Source of the DNA: JAHIQC01 sp964565645
GTDB taxonomy: Bacteria > Actinomycetota > Coriobacteriia > Anaerosomatales > JAHIQC01
Length of the DNA: 64,000 nt
Reading direction: 5' to 3'
Assembly (NCBI GenBank): GCA_964565645.1
Contig: CAZMFQ010000003.1
Location: forward strand, 180,514-244,513
Shown here: piece after piece, positions 55,697-64,000 of the stretch
Position numbering within the stretch: the stretch's first letter is position 1
Layout of the letters: each line of letters starts with the position of its first letter
The notes under the pieces: generated by a model
Database searches by the model: none
What the model saw: the letters and a program-made list of their open reading frames with translations, nothing else
Told to the model about the DNA's origin: nothing
Program-made: the position numbers and the translations under genes

Positions 55697-55879
55697 CTAG
55701 AGCTCCTCGACCTTCACAAGATGCTTGACCTTGAACACCATGCCGCGGATCACGGCGTTGTCGTCCTGCTCGATGCTGTCATTGATGCGCTTCAGACCAA
55801 GGGCACGAACCGTCGCCTTCTGGTCCTTGGGGCAGCTGATGACACTCTTGACCTGAGTGATGCGAAGCTTGCCAGCCAT
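55697..55879 (-). CDS. rpmD: Ribosomal protein L30
   Basis: 60-residue protein, KLRITQVKSVISCPKDQKATVRALGLKRIN and a short acidic C-terminus. It follows rpsE by five bases; 115 bases with no gene separate it from rplO. Confidence 0.95.
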   Translation of the reverse strand: MAGKLRITQVKSVISCPKDQKATVRALGLKRINDSIEQDDNAVIRGMVFKVKHLVKVEEL

Positions 55880-55884
55880 CAGGG

Positions 55885-56394
55885 CTACTCCTCCCAGCCG
55901 TAGATCTGGCCCACGGTCTTACCGCGCTTGCGCGCGATATCTTCGGGGCTGGAGAGGCCCTTAAGGCCCTCCGCTGCAGCCTTGACCATGTTCAAGGCGT
56001 TGTCGGTGCCAAGTGACTTCGAGAGGACATCATGGATGCCCGCGAGCTCGAGCAAGGCGCGCACCGGACCACCGGCGATGATGCCGGTACCCGGGGTCGC
56101 CGGCTTGAGCAGCACCTTGCCGGCACCGAACTCACCGAGGATGGCATGCGGGATCGTACCGTCGATGACGGGGACCTTGAACATGTTCTTCTTGGCGTCT
56201 TCGATGCCCTTCTTGATGGCGATCGGCACTTCCTGGGACTTGCCCATGCCGACGCCGACGCTACCGGAACCGTCACCAACGACGACGAGCGCGGTCAGCG
56301 CGAAACGGCGACCACCCTTGACCACCTTGGAAACCCGGTTGATGTAGACGACCTTTTCCTGCAGCTCCGAGACCGGAGCTTCCCTGCGGGCCAT
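55885..56394 (-). CDS. rpsE: Ribosomal protein S5
   Basis: 169-residue protein involved in decoding fidelity (EKVVYINRVSKVVKGGRRF; GVGMGKSQEVPIAIKKGIEDA). ATG at 56394 is chosen; the frame continues upstream through rplR. Confidence 0.96.
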   Translation of the reverse strand: MARREAPVSELQEKVVYINRVSKVVKGGRRFALTALVVVGDGSGSVGVGMGKSQEVPIAIKKGIEDAKKNMFKVPVIDGTIPHAILGEFGAGKVLLKPATPGTGIIAGGPVRALLELAGIHDVLSKSLGTDNALNMVKAAAEGLKGLSSPEDIARKRGKTVGQIYGWEE

Positions 56395-56405
56395 ACCAGT
56401 CCTCC

Positions 56406-56774
56406 CTAGAACTTCAGTCCGGCGCTGCGGGCGCCTTCGGCAAGTGCCTTGACGCGACCGTGATAGATCCGGCCGCCGCGGTCGAAGACCACTTCGGTCA
56501 AACCCTTCTCGGTCGCCCTGCGCCCGACCAACTCGCCGACGGCCTTCGCCGCGTCGATGTTGCCGCCGGACTTGATGCTGCCGCGCAGCTCGGCATCGAC
56601 GGAAGACGCGGCCACGAGGGTCACGCCCGCCACATCGTCGATCAGCTGTGCGTAGATGTTGCTGTTGGAACGGGTGACACACAGACGCGGACGGTCGGCG
56701 GTTCCGCTGACCTTCCCGCGAACACGGGTCTTACGCCTGACCAGACCCGCCCTCTTCGCCTTGAGTTTATCCAT
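56406..56774 (-). CDS. rplR: Ribosomal protein L18
   Basis: 122-residue 5S rRNA-binding protein with RVRGKVSGTADRPRLCVTRSN and the C-terminal FDRGGRIYHGRVKALAEGAR. Confidence 0.96.
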   Translation of the reverse strand: MDKLKAKRAGLVRRKTRVRGKVSGTADRPRLCVTRSNSNIYAQLIDDVAGVTLVAASSVDAELRGSIKSGGNIDAAKAVGELVGRRATEKGLTEVVFDRGGRIYHGRVKALAEGARSAGLKF

Positions 56775-56830
56775 GACTCGATACTCTCCTCAGAATCGCC
56801 CGGCCCTCGCAGGCCGATCGCTCTCTTCTA

Positions 56831-57367
56831 CTACTTGGCGGTCTTGCCGAGCTTGCGACGGACATACTCGCCCTCGTAACGCACACCCTTGCCCTTGTAG
56901 GGCTCCGGGGGACGCCAGCCGCGGATCTCGGCTGCGATCTGCCCGACACGCTGCTTGTCGATACCGCGAACGGTGATCTTCGTGGGCGCGGGCACCTCGA
57001 AGGTGATGTTGGGCTCCGACTTGATATGCACCGGGTGCGAGAACCCGAGCTGCATCTCGATGTCTGAACCGTTCATAGCCGCCCTGTAGCCGACGCCGAC
57101 GATCTCCAGGTTCTTGTGGAAGCCCTCGGAGACGCCAACGACCATGTTGGAGAGCAGCGTGCGGGTGAGTCCATGCAGCGAACGGTGACCGCGGGAGTCG
57201 CTCGGACGGCGGACCGTCAGCTCTCCCTCGGCCAGTTCGATGATCATGTCCTCATTGAACGTCTGGGTGAGTTCACCCTTGGGACCCTTCACGATGACCG
57301 TGGAGCCCTCGATGTTTACCTCGACCCCGGCCGGGACCGGGATGGGCTGCTTGCCGATACGTGACAC
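56831..57367 (-). CDS. rplF: Ribosomal protein L6
   Basis: 178-residue protein at the factor-binding site (MSRIGKQPIPVPAGVEVN; C-terminal RGWRPPEPYKGKGVRYEGE). Two L6 repeats are visible. Confidence 0.97.
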   Translation of the reverse strand: MSRIGKQPIPVPAGVEVNIEGSTVIVKGPKGELTQTFNEDMIIELAEGELTVRRPSDSRGHRSLHGLTRTLLSNMVVGVSEGFHKNLEIVGVGYRAAMNGSDIEMQLGFSHPVHIKSEPNITFEVPAPTKITVRGIDKQRVGQIAAEIRGWRPPEPYKGKGVRYEGEYVRRKLGKTAK

Positions 57368-57397
57368 GGCTGTTCGCTCCTTTCCTGTCCTGTCCGG

Positions 57398-57796
57398 TTA
57401 CCAGATGTAGGCGATGACTTCGCCGCCGACGCCGGCCTTGCGCGCATCGCGGTCGGTCATGACGCCACTGGACGTTGAGATGACGGCAACTCCGAGTCCA
57501 CCGAGGACACGGGGCAGCTCGTCCTTCTTCGCGTACACGCGCAGTCCCGGCTTGGAGATCCGGCGGATGCCCGTGATGGTGCGCTGCTTCTTGGGTCCGT
57601 ACTTCAGAACCACCTCAAGCGAGTCCTGCGGGGTCGCAGGGATCACCTTGTAGTCCTCGATATAGCCCTCCTGCTTCATGATGCGGGCGATCTCCACCAG
57701 CTTGGTGGACGAGGGCATGCTCGCCGAGGCCTTGAACGCCGAGTTCGCGTTGCGAACGCGGGTCAGCATATCGGCGATGGGGTCTGTCATGCTCAT
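57398..57796 (-). CDS. rpsH: Ribosomal protein S8
   Basis: 132-residue central-domain binder (MTDPIADMLTRVRNAN; C-terminal GVAVISTSSGVMTDRDARK). In other bacteria S8 represses the spc operon. An alternative ATG lies two codons downstream. Confidence 0.96.
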   Translation of the reverse strand: MSMTDPIADMLTRVRNANSAFKASASMPSSTKLVEIARIMKQEGYIEDYKVIPATPQDSLEVVLKYGPKKQRTITGIRRISKPGLRVYAKKDELPRVLGGLGVAVISTSSGVMTDRDARKAGVGGEVIAYIW

Positions 57797-57901
57797 TGCG
57801 TAAAACCTCCTATGGTTCTCGGATGACTCCTTCGCGTGCGGTTCGCTTCGGCCCGTGGCCGGAGCGCCTGCACCCGATGGGCTCCCGTGTGATCCGTCCG
57901 A

Positions 57902-58087
57902 CTACCAGCTAGCCTTGCGGACACCGGGAAGCTCGCCGCGGCTGGCAAGCTCGCGCAGACAGACTCGGCACAGGCCGAACTGTCGGTAGAACGCGCGCGG
58001 GCGACCGCAACGGTTGCAGCGGTTGACCCCGCGGACGCTGAACTTGGGCGTGCGCTTGGCCTTGGCGATCATCGACTTCTTGGCCAC
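57902..58087 (-). CDS. rpsZ: Ribosomal protein S14, type Z (zinc-binding)
   Basis: 61-residue short S14 with the CNRCG and CRVC zinc knuckles. The 105-base gap to rpsH holds nothing recognisable. Confidence 0.96.
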   Translation of the reverse strand: MAKKSMIAKAKRTPKFSVRGVNRCNRCGRPRAFYRQFGLCRVCLRELASRGELPGVRKASW

Positions 58088-58129
58088 TTGTAACCTCCTT
58101 ACATCGGCGTCAGAGACTGACGCCGGCTG

Positions 58130-58672
58130 TTATCGCTTGAACGGGAAGCCGAAGGCGTCGAGCAGTGCCTTGGCCTCTTCGTCGGTCTTTGCGCTCGTGA
58201 CGAACGTGATATCCATACCGCGGGTCCGCGTGACCTGGTCGTAGTCGATCTCAGCGAAGATAAGCTGCTCGGTCACACCCATCGAGTAGTTGCCACGTCC
58301 ATCGAACGACTTGGGGTTGAGGCCCCGGAAGTCGCGAACGCGCGGGATAGCCGTGGTTATCAGGCGGTCGAAGAACTCCCACATGCGGTCTCCGCGGAGC
58401 GTGACCTTCGCGCCGATGGGCATACCCTGCCTGATCTTGAAACCCGCGATGGACTTCTTGGCGCGCGCCACCGCCGGCTTCTGGCCGGTGATGATACCCA
58501 TGTCCACCATGGCGGCATCGAGCTGCTTGATGTCCTGCGCAGCCTCGCCGACGCCCATGTTGACGACGATCTTCTCGAGCTTCGGCACTTCGTTCACATT
58601 GCCGTACTCGAACTTCTCGCGAAGAGCCGCGACGATCTCTGCGCGGTACTTCTCCTTGAGCCTTGGGGCCAT
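58130..58672 (-). CDS. rplE: Ribosomal protein L5
   Basis: 180-residue 5S rRNA-binding protein (EVPKLEKIVVNMGVGEA; LRGDRMWEFFDRLITTAIPRVRDFRG). ATG at 58672 has GGAAGGTAGGAACAGC ahead of it; an in-frame ATG at 58690 is less likely. Confidence 0.96.
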   Translation of the reverse strand: MAPRLKEKYRAEIVAALREKFEYGNVNEVPKLEKIVVNMGVGEAAQDIKQLDAAMVDMGIITGQKPAVARAKKSIAGFKIRQGMPIGAKVTLRGDRMWEFFDRLITTAIPRVRDFRGLNPKSFDGRGNYSMGVTEQLIFAEIDYDQVTRTRGMDITFVTSAKTDEEAKALLDAFGFPFKR

Positions 58673-58748
58673 GCTGTTCCTACCTTCCATGTTTCTTCTC
58701 GCGTACCGGATTTCCGACCCGGGACGTCTTTCGAGCCCTCGTCGAGGA

Positions 58749-59072
58749 CTACTTGTCGATGTCGTTGCCGCACTTCTTGCACACGCGAACGCGCGTGCCG
58801 TCCTCGCGGCGCCGGCCCACACGGGTCGGCTGGGAGCAGCTCGGGCACAGCAGCATCACGTTGCTGACATGGATGGTGCCCTCGACCTCGAGGATGCCGC
58901 CCTGCGGCGCCTTGTTGGTCGGACGCTGGTGCTTCTTGATCATGTTCACGTGCTCGACGACAAGGCGCTGCTTCTCGGGGTACACGCGCAGGACCCGGCT
59001 TTCCTTGCCCTTGTCCTTGCCCGCGATGACCTTGACCTTGTCACCTTTGCGGATGGTCATGGAACTCGCCAT
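58749..59072 (-). CDS. rplX: Ribosomal protein L24 with C-terminal zinc ribbon
   Basis: 107-residue assembly initiator: KOW motif IRKGDKVKVIAGKDKGKE and, at the C-terminus, CPSC and CKKC knuckles. ATG at 59072 follows AGGAGGTACGCGAAG. Confidence 0.96.
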   Translation of the reverse strand: MASSMTIRKGDKVKVIAGKDKGKESRVLRVYPEKQRLVVEHVNMIKKHQRPTNKAPQGGILEVEGTIHVSNVMLLCPSCSQPTRVGRRREDGTRVRVCKKCGNDIDK

Positions 59073-59085
59073 CTTCGCGTACCTC

Positions 59086-59454
59086 CTAAAGGACCTCGGG
59101 GGCAAGCGAAACGATCTTCATGTACTTCTTGTCACGCAGCTCGCGCGCGACAGGACCGAAGATACGCGTCCCCCGGGGGTTACCCTGGTTGTCGATGACG
59201 ACCGCAGCGTTCTCGTCGAACTTGATGTAGCTGCCGTCCTTGCGTCGTACTTCCTTCTTTGTGCGCACCACGACCGCGCGCACGACATCGCCCTTCTTGA
59301 CCGCCCCGTTGGGGATGGCCTCTTTGACGGCGCACACGATCACATCGCCGACATGGGCGTAGCGGCGCTTGGAACCGCCGAGCACTTTGATGCACGCAAC
59401 CCTGCGGGCACCAGAGTTGTCGGCGACCTTGAGCCGTGTCTCTGCCTGGATCAT
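59086..59454 (-). CDS. rplN: Ribosomal protein L14
   Basis: 122-residue intersubunit-bridge protein (MIQAETRLKVADNSGARRV; FGPVARELRDKKYMKIVSLA). ATG at 59454 matches the family start. Confidence 0.97.
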   Translation of the reverse strand: MIQAETRLKVADNSGARRVACIKVLGGSKRRYAHVGDVIVCAVKEAIPNGAVKKGDVVRAVVVRTKKEVRRKDGSYIKFDENAAVVIDNQGNPRGTRIFGPVARELRDKKYMKIVSLAPEVL

Positions 59455-59532
59455 CTCTTCCTCCGAACATGTACCGAACACGAGAGGTGCGCCGAGTTCA
59501 GGACTCGCGACGCACGTGCATCGTCCGGATGC

Positions 59533-59793
59533 CTACTTGGCCTTCTCCACGATCTCGACGAGCCTCCAGCGCTTGAGCTTGGAGAGCGGGCGGGTCTCCA
59601 TGATGGTGACCACGTCGCCTACCTGGCACTCGTTGTTCTCATCGTGCGCGTGGAACTTCTTGCTGTGCGTCATCATCTTGCCGTACAGCGGGTGACGCTT
59701 GCGGTCCTCGACCTTGACCACGCAGGTCTTGTCTCCGGCCGCTGACACCACGACGCCCTGACGGGCCTTACGCCTGTTGCGATCTTCAGTCAT
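59533..59793 (-). CDS. rpsQ: Ribosomal protein S17
   Basis: 86-residue OB-fold protein (RQGVVVSAAGDKTCVVKVE; GDVVTIMETRPLSKLKRW). Confidence 0.96.
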   Translation of the reverse strand: MTEDRNRRKARQGVVVSAAGDKTCVVKVEDRKRHPLYGKMMTHSKKFHAHDENNECQVGDVVTIMETRPLSKLKRWRLVEIVEKAK

Positions 59794-59814
59794 CTACGCT
59801 TCCTCCGGCCTACC

Positions 59815-60030
59815 CTACGAGGCGGCCGCGTCGCGCGCGGCTCGCAGCTCACGGGCCCGCAACTCAGTGTGCAGGCGCGCGATGTCCTTCTTTACGGCCT
59901 TGATCTGCGCCGGATTGTCCAGCTGGCCGGTGGCCAGGCGGAAGCGCAGGTTGAACAGATCGGTGCGAGCGTCCTTCACCTTCTGGACGATCTCGGCATC
60001 GGTCAGGTCCTTGATCTCTGTCGCCTTCAT
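59815..60030 (-). CDS. rpmC: Ribosomal protein L29
   Basis: 71-residue helical hairpin near the exit tunnel (LFNLRFRLATGQLDNPAQIKAVKKDIARL by position 59990-59900) with an Ala/Arg-rich tail. ATG directly follows the rplP stop. Confidence 0.95.
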   Translation of the reverse strand: MKATEIKDLTDAEIVQKVKDARTDLFNLRFRLATGQLDNPAQIKAVKKDIARLHTELRARELRAARDAAAS

Positions 60031-60453
60031 CTATGCCTCACCACCATCGGAACGCATAACGAACTTGGTCTTGATGGGCAGCTTGTGCTGGGCCAGACGG
60101 ATCGCCTCGCGAGCGACCTCTTCCGGCACGCCGGCGAGCTCGAACATGATGCGTCCGGGCTTGACGACCGCCACCCACTTCTCAGGGTTACCCTTGCCGG
60201 AACCCATGCGGGTCTCGGCAGGCTTCTGCGTGATGGGCTTGTCCGGGAAGATGTTGATCCAGACCTTACCGCCACGCTTCATGTAACGGGTCATCGCGAT
60301 ACGCGCGGACTCGATCTGTCGGTTGGTGATCCAACCGGCCTCGAGAGCCTTGATCCCGTAGTCACCGAAGTTGATCTCGGTACCGCCCTTGGCGACACCC
60401 TTACGTGAACCGCGCTGTACCTTGCGGTGCTTCACTCTCTTAGGCAGAAGCAT
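60031..60453 (-). CDS. rplP: Ribosomal protein L16
   Basis: 140-residue A-site protein (MLLPKRVKHRKVQRGSRKG; GSGKGNPEKWVAVVKPGRI). One base after rpsC, the usual order. Confidence 0.97.
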   Translation of the reverse strand: MLLPKRVKHRKVQRGSRKGVAKGGTEINFGDYGIKALEAGWITNRQIESARIAMTRYMKRGGKVWINIFPDKPITQKPAETRMGSGKGNPEKWVAVVKPGRIMFELAGVPEEVAREAIRLAQHKLPIKTKFVMRSDGGEA

Positions 60454-61164
60454 CTAGCGCCTCCCTCCACCGTCGTTGCGGCGGCCACGGGCCGGACGCT
60501 CGCGCTCGCGCTCCTCGGCGGGAGACGGGAACTTCTGTCCGGGAAGGACCTCACCGCGATAGATCCATACCTTGATGCCGATGGCGCCCATCGTGGTGCG
60601 GGCCTCGGCCGTACCGTAGTCGATCTTCGCGCGAAGGGTGTGCAGTGGCACACGACCCTCGCGATACCACTCGCGACGACCCATCTCGGCGCCGCCGAGG
60701 CGTCCCGAGCACTGGATCCGGATGCCGAGCGCGCCGCTCTTCATCGCCGAGGCGACGGCCTTGCGCATCGCCCGGCGGAACGCGACGCGGCCCACGAGCT
60801 GCTCCGCGACACTCTGTGCCACGAGAACCGCGTCGATCTCGGGACGCTTGATCTCGATGATGTTGATCGCGACGGAACCGCCGGTGACCTTCTCCAGCTC
60901 CTTGCGGAGAACGTCGACCTCGGCGCCCTTCTTGCCGATCACGATGCCGGGACGCGCGGTCCACAGCTCGATGATGGTCTTGTCACCCTTGCGCTCGATC
61001 TCCACACGAGAGACGGCGGCGCGGCGAAGGCGAGCGAGCAGCATCTCGCGGATCTTGAGATCCTGCGCGAGCGTCTCGCTGTAACCCTTGCCCTGGTACC
61101 AGCGCGAACGCCAGTCCTCGGTGATGCCGAGACGGAACCCTACCGGCTGGACTTTCTGACCCAT
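60454..61164 (-). CDS. rpsC: Ribosomal protein S3
   Basis: 236-residue protein with a KH RNA-binding domain (RPGIVIGKKGAEVDVLRKEL) at the mRNA entry channel. It ends in a basic Arg/Gly tail (ERPARGRRNDGGGRR). ATG at 61164, MGQKVQPVGFRLG. Confidence 0.97.
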   Translation of the reverse strand: MGQKVQPVGFRLGITEDWRSRWYQGKGYSETLAQDLKIREMLLARLRRAAVSRVEIERKGDKTIIELWTARPGIVIGKKGAEVDVLRKELEKVTGGSVAINIIEIKRPEIDAVLVAQSVAEQLVGRVAFRRAMRKAVASAMKSGALGIRIQCSGRLGGAEMGRREWYREGRVPLHTLRAKIDYGTAEARTTMGAIGIKVWIYRGEVLPGQKFPSPAEERERERPARGRRNDGGGRR

Positions 61165-61168
61165 GCGC

Positions 61169-61510
61169 CTACGCCCCCTCTCGCTGCTTGACGATGACCG
61201 TGATGTGGCTCGTGCGCTTGTCGATGCGGAAAGCGCGACCCTGCGCGCGAGGTCGGATGCGCTTGAGGGTCGGACCCTCGTCGACGAATGCGGTGCCGAC
61301 ATACAGGTCCTCGGACTTGATCTTGAGGTTCTTCTCCGCGTTGGCCACTGCGCTGTGGAGGACCTTTGCGACGTCCTCGGCCGCAGCGCGGGGCGTGAAC
61401 TGGAGGATGGCCGACGCGTCCGCGACGGACTTACCCCTGATCAGGTCGACTACGATGCGAGCCTTGCGGGGGCTCACACGCACGTAGCGTGCAACTGCTC
61501 TGGCTTCCAT
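61169..61510 (-). CDS. rplV: Ribosomal protein L22
   Basis: 113-residue exit-tunnel protein (ARYVRVSPRKARIVVDLIRGK; the beta-hairpin end RAQGRAFRIDKRTSHITVIV). Confidence 0.97.
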   Translation of the reverse strand: MEARAVARYVRVSPRKARIVVDLIRGKSVADASAILQFTPRAAAEDVAKVLHSAVANAEKNLKIKSEDLYVGTAFVDEGPTLKRIRPRAQGRAFRIDKRTSHITVIVKQREGA

Positions 61511-61515
61511 GTGTC

Positions 61516-61791
61516 TTACCTCTTGCCCTTCTTGTCGGCCGCGTGGCCGCGGAACGTGCGGGTCGGTGCGAACTCGCCGAACTTGTGACCGACCATCGAC
61601 TCGGTGACGTAGACCGGGACATGCTTGCGGCCGTCGTGCACCGCGATCGTGTGACCCACCATCTCCGGGAAGATGGTCGAGGAACGCGACCAGGTCTTGA
61701 TGACCTTCTTCTCTCCGGCCTCGTTCATCTTCTGGATCCGCTCCAGGAGACGGGGCTGGACGAAGGGTCCCTTCTTCAGACTTCTGCTCAT
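61516..61791 (-). CDS. rpsS: Ribosomal protein S19
   Basis: 91-residue head protein (MSRSLKKGPFVQPRLL; TWSRSSTIFPEMVGHTIAVHDG). Confidence 0.97.
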   Translation of the reverse strand: MSRSLKKGPFVQPRLLERIQKMNEAGEKKVIKTWSRSSTIFPEMVGHTIAVHDGRKHVPVYVTESMVGHKFGEFAPTRTFRGHAADKKGKR

Positions 61792-61826
61792 GTTGTGCTC
61801 TCAGCTCCCTCTAGAACCCTGGACCG

Positions 61827-62657
61827 CTACTTCTTGCGGCGGCGGATGATCAGGCGGTCGGACGCCTTGCCCTTCTTGCGCGTGCGGTGACCCTTGGTGG
61901 GAACACCCCACGGCGTGACGGGATGGCGACCTGCGGTCTTGTTCTTGCCCTCACCACCACCGTGCGGGTGGTCGACCGGGTTCATGGCCGTACCACGGAC
62001 CGTCGGACGGATGCCCTTCCAACGGTTGCGGCCTGCCTTGCCGATCGAGATGTTGCCATGCTCGGCGTTGCCGACCTCGCCCACCGTCGCGCGGCAGGTC
62101 ACGAGGACGCGGCGCATCTCAGAGGAAGGCATACGCAGGATCGCGTAATCGCCCTCCTTGCCCATCAGCTGGATCGAGGTGCCTGCGGAGCGGGCCATCG
62201 CCGCGCCCTTGCCCGGCTGAAGCTCGACCGCGTGCACGACGGTACCCGTCGGGATGTCCTTGATCTGCAGCGCGTTGCCGGGAACGATGTCCGCGGTCGG
62301 GCCGCTCATCAGCTGCTGGCCGACCTGAAGCCCCTTCGGCGCCAGGATGTAACGCTTCTCGCCATCCGCATAATGCAGAAGCGCGATACGGGCCGAACGG
62401 TTCGGGTCGTACTCGATCGTCGCGACCTTGGCGGGGATCCCGTCCTTGTTCCGCTTGAAGTCGATGCGACGGTAGCGCCTCTTGTGCCCGCCACCCTGAT
62501 GGCGGGTCGTGATGCGTCCGTTGTTGTTGCGTCCGCCGGTCTTGTGCAACGGCTCGAGAAGGCTCTTCTCGGGCTCGGTGCACGTGATGTCGGCGAAGTC
62601 CGATACCGACTGGAAACGTCGGCCCGGGCTTGTCGGCTTGTACTTCTTGAGTCCCAT
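61827..62657 (-). CDS. rplB: Ribosomal protein L2
   Basis: 276-residue core protein of the peptidyl-transferase centre; ends with the conserved MNPVDHPHGGGEGKN histidine loop and a basic tail. The 127-base gap to rplW contains no gene. Confidence 0.97.
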   Translation of the reverse strand: MGLKKYKPTSPGRRFQSVSDFADITCTEPEKSLLEPLHKTGGRNNNGRITTRHQGGGHKRRYRRIDFKRNKDGIPAKVATIEYDPNRSARIALLHYADGEKRYILAPKGLQVGQQLMSGPTADIVPGNALQIKDIPTGTVVHAVELQPGKGAAMARSAGTSIQLMGKEGDYAILRMPSSEMRRVLVTCRATVGEVGNAEHGNISIGKAGRNRWKGIRPTVRGTAMNPVDHPHGGGEGKNKTAGRHPVTPWGVPTKGHRTRKKGKASDRLIIRRRKK

Positions 62658-62784
62658 CCTTGCTCCTTCCGTCCGATGGCCGGATCCGCCTGGGACGTTC
62701 GCGGTTCCGACTCCGGACTACCACGGTGCCGGGCGGCTCCATAATCCGCCCGCCGGCACCAACTCAGTACCGTACTCTCAGGTC

Positions 62785-63072
62785 CTAGTGACCCTCGAAG
62801 AACTCGATCTTGTCGCCATCCTTGAGGGTGACGATGGCCTTCTTCCACGAGGGCGTGTGACCCTTGGCATACCGCAGACGACGCGGCTTGCCGGACACGT
62901 TCATCGTGTTGACGTTGGTGACCGTGACACCGAAGATCTCCGTGATCGCCTGGGCGATCTGAGGCTTGCTGGCACGCTTGTCAACTTCGAAGGTGTAGCG
63001 GTTGTGCTCGATCATCTCAAAGGACTTCTCGGAGACGATCGGACGAATGACGACTGCGCGGGCGTCCATCAT
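62785..63072 (-). CDS. rplW: Ribosomal protein L23
   Basis: 95-residue exit-port protein that docks SRP and trigger factor (RPIVSEKSFEMIEHNRYTFEVD). Start shares one base with the rplD stop. Confidence 0.96.
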   Translation of the reverse strand: MMDARAVVIRPIVSEKSFEMIEHNRYTFEVDKRASKPQIAQAITEIFGVTVTNVNTMNVSGKPRRLRYAKGHTPSWKKAIVTLKDGDKIEFFEGH

Positions 63073-63695
63073 TATGCGAGCACCCCCTCAAGCCACGTCA
63101 GGGCCGGCTTGGTGAAGAGCACGGCGTTGTTGTTCACCAGGTCGTACGTGTTGGCCTCGGAGGCCGTGATCGCGCAGACCTTGGGGATGTTCCGGAACGA
63201 AAGCAGGGTGTTGAGATCGTCGTTCCCGACGACCACGGTCACACGCCCGCTGATGCCGAACGCGGCAAGTATCGCGGCGGCCTGCTTGGTGGACGGCTTC
63301 TCGAACTGCATCTCGTCGATGCAGAACAGAACGCCCTCGGCGGTCTTGGCGGACAGCACGCTGCGCATGGCCAGCTTCACGACCTTGTTCGGGACCTTGA
63401 ACGCATAGCTGCGCGGCGTCGGCCCGAAGATCACGCCACCGCCCTTCCACTGCCCGGCGCGGATGGAGCCCTGCCGCGCGCGGCCGGTCCCCTTCTGACG
63501 CCAGGGCTTCTTGCCACCGCCGGAGACCAGCCCGCGGGTCTTGCTGCTGTGCGTTCCCGCCCGGCGGGCCGCCATCTGGCTGCGCACCACCTGGTGCACG
63601 GCGAACGTATGCGGCTCTATGCCGAAGACGCCGTCGGCCAGATCGGCGGTGCCGACCTTCTTGCCGGCGGTGTCCTTCACTTCGATCGTTGCCAT
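63072..63695 (-). CDS. rplD: Ribosomal protein L4
   Basis: 207-residue protein with the tunnel-lining loop HSSKTRGLVSGGGKKPWRQKGTGRAR and a C-terminal half that in E. coli represses the S10 operon. 47 bases separate it from rplC. Confidence 0.97.
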   Translation of the reverse strand: MATIEVKDTAGKKVGTADLADGVFGIEPHTFAVHQVVRSQMAARRAGTHSSKTRGLVSGGGKKPWRQKGTGRARQGSIRAGQWKGGGVIFGPTPRSYAFKVPNKVVKLAMRSVLSAKTAEGVLFCIDEMQFEKPSTKQAAAILAAFGISGRVTVVVGNDDLNTLLSFRNIPKVCAITASEANTYDLVNNNAVLFTKPALTWLEGVLA

Positions 63696-63742
63696 CTTCT
63701 CTACTCCTCTTGAGGCTTCGGTGTCTGTCGCGCGGCTATCCG

Positions 63743-64000
63743 CTACGCGGTGCGGATGGTCAGCAGCGCGCCCTTGCCACCGGGCACTGCACCCTTGACG
63801 ATGAGCAGGTTCTGCTCGGAGTCGACCTTCACGACCTCCAGGTTGCGGACCGTGACGGTCTCGCTACCCATGTGGCCGGCCATACGAGTGCCGCGCAGGA
63901 CGCGCGACGGGGTGGCGCACATACCGATGGAGCCGGGAGCACGGTGGAAGTGCGAACCGTGACCGCCGGGACCACCCTTGAAGTTGTGGCGCTTCATGAC
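63743..64000 (-). CDS. rplC: Ribosomal protein L3, C-terminal part (5' end off the right edge)
   Basis: About 85 codons of the C-terminal half, ending in MKRHNFKGGPGGHGSHFHRAPGSIG and a short KGAVPGGKGALLTIRTA tail. The gene continues beyond the window. First visible gene of the S10 operon; rpsJ would lie outside. Confidence 0.95.
   Translation of the reverse strand, partial: VMKRHNFKGGPGGHGSHFHRAPGSIGMCATPSRVLRGTRMAGHMGSETVTVRNLEVVKVDSEQNLLIVKGAVPGGKGALLTIRTA

Overview
The window is a GC-rich, gene-dense chromosomal segment transcribed almost entirely from the minus strand. It is most consistent with an actinobacterium of the Coriobacteriia type, probably an anaerobic environmental lineage. 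This is inferred from the gene complement, not from a marker phylogeny: a V/A-type ATPase operon instead of F-type genes here, CWB2 cell-wall-binding proteins, a CBS/DRTGG pyrophosphatase, a GuaB3-type IMP dehydrogenase, a RimI-TsaD fusion and zinc forms of several ribosomal proteins. No mobile element, CRISPR array, tRNA or rRNA was seen.

Layout, left to right. 1-9.8 kb: PAP2 phosphatase (cut by the left edge), pyrophosphatase, an ABC exporter pair, PcrA helicase, two membrane proteins, a LysE exporter with its Lrp/AsnC regulator, and a tiny zinc-ribbon protein. 9.8-13.7 kb: DAHP synthase and chorismate mutase (shikimate pathway), then guaA and guaB3 (GMP synthesis). 14-19.1 kb: a secreted amidase with CWB2 repeats, YchF, a glycosyltransferase, a lipoprotein and a second LysE exporter. 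19.2-21.4 kb: groES-groEL under a CIRCE/HrcA element. 21.5-28 kb: a PPC/CWB2 surface protein, the t6A cluster tsaE-tsaB-rimI/tsaD, a family 4-type uracil-DNA glycosylase, a nitroreductase and an orphan small protein. 28-36.6 kb: a nine-gene V/A-ATPase operon in the order G/H-I-K-E-C-F-A-B-D, the order known from Thermus. 36.7-42.8 kb: glmS-acpS-nnrDE-CBS-alr, a cell-envelope precursor cluster led by a glmS ribozyme. 42.8-49.1 kb: Rieske protein, glmM, rpsI, rplM, truA and the ECF energizing module. 49.1-64 kb: rplQ-rpoA-rpsD-rpsK-rpsM-rpmJ-infA-map-adk-secY followed by the spc and S10 ribosomal operons, ending inside rplC.

Functionally the right half is the core translation/secretion super-operon. 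The centre supplies energy coupling and envelope precursors: GlmS and GlmM make glucosamine phosphates and Alr makes D-alanine. The most striking non-coding element is a well-preserved glmS ribozyme in the 340-nt glmS leader, followed by a GC-only palindrome just upstream of the ribosome-binding site. Good sigma70-like promoters are visible upstream of the pyrophosphatase, lrp, groES, rplM and infA genes, and strong GC-rich terminator hairpins mark several operon ends.
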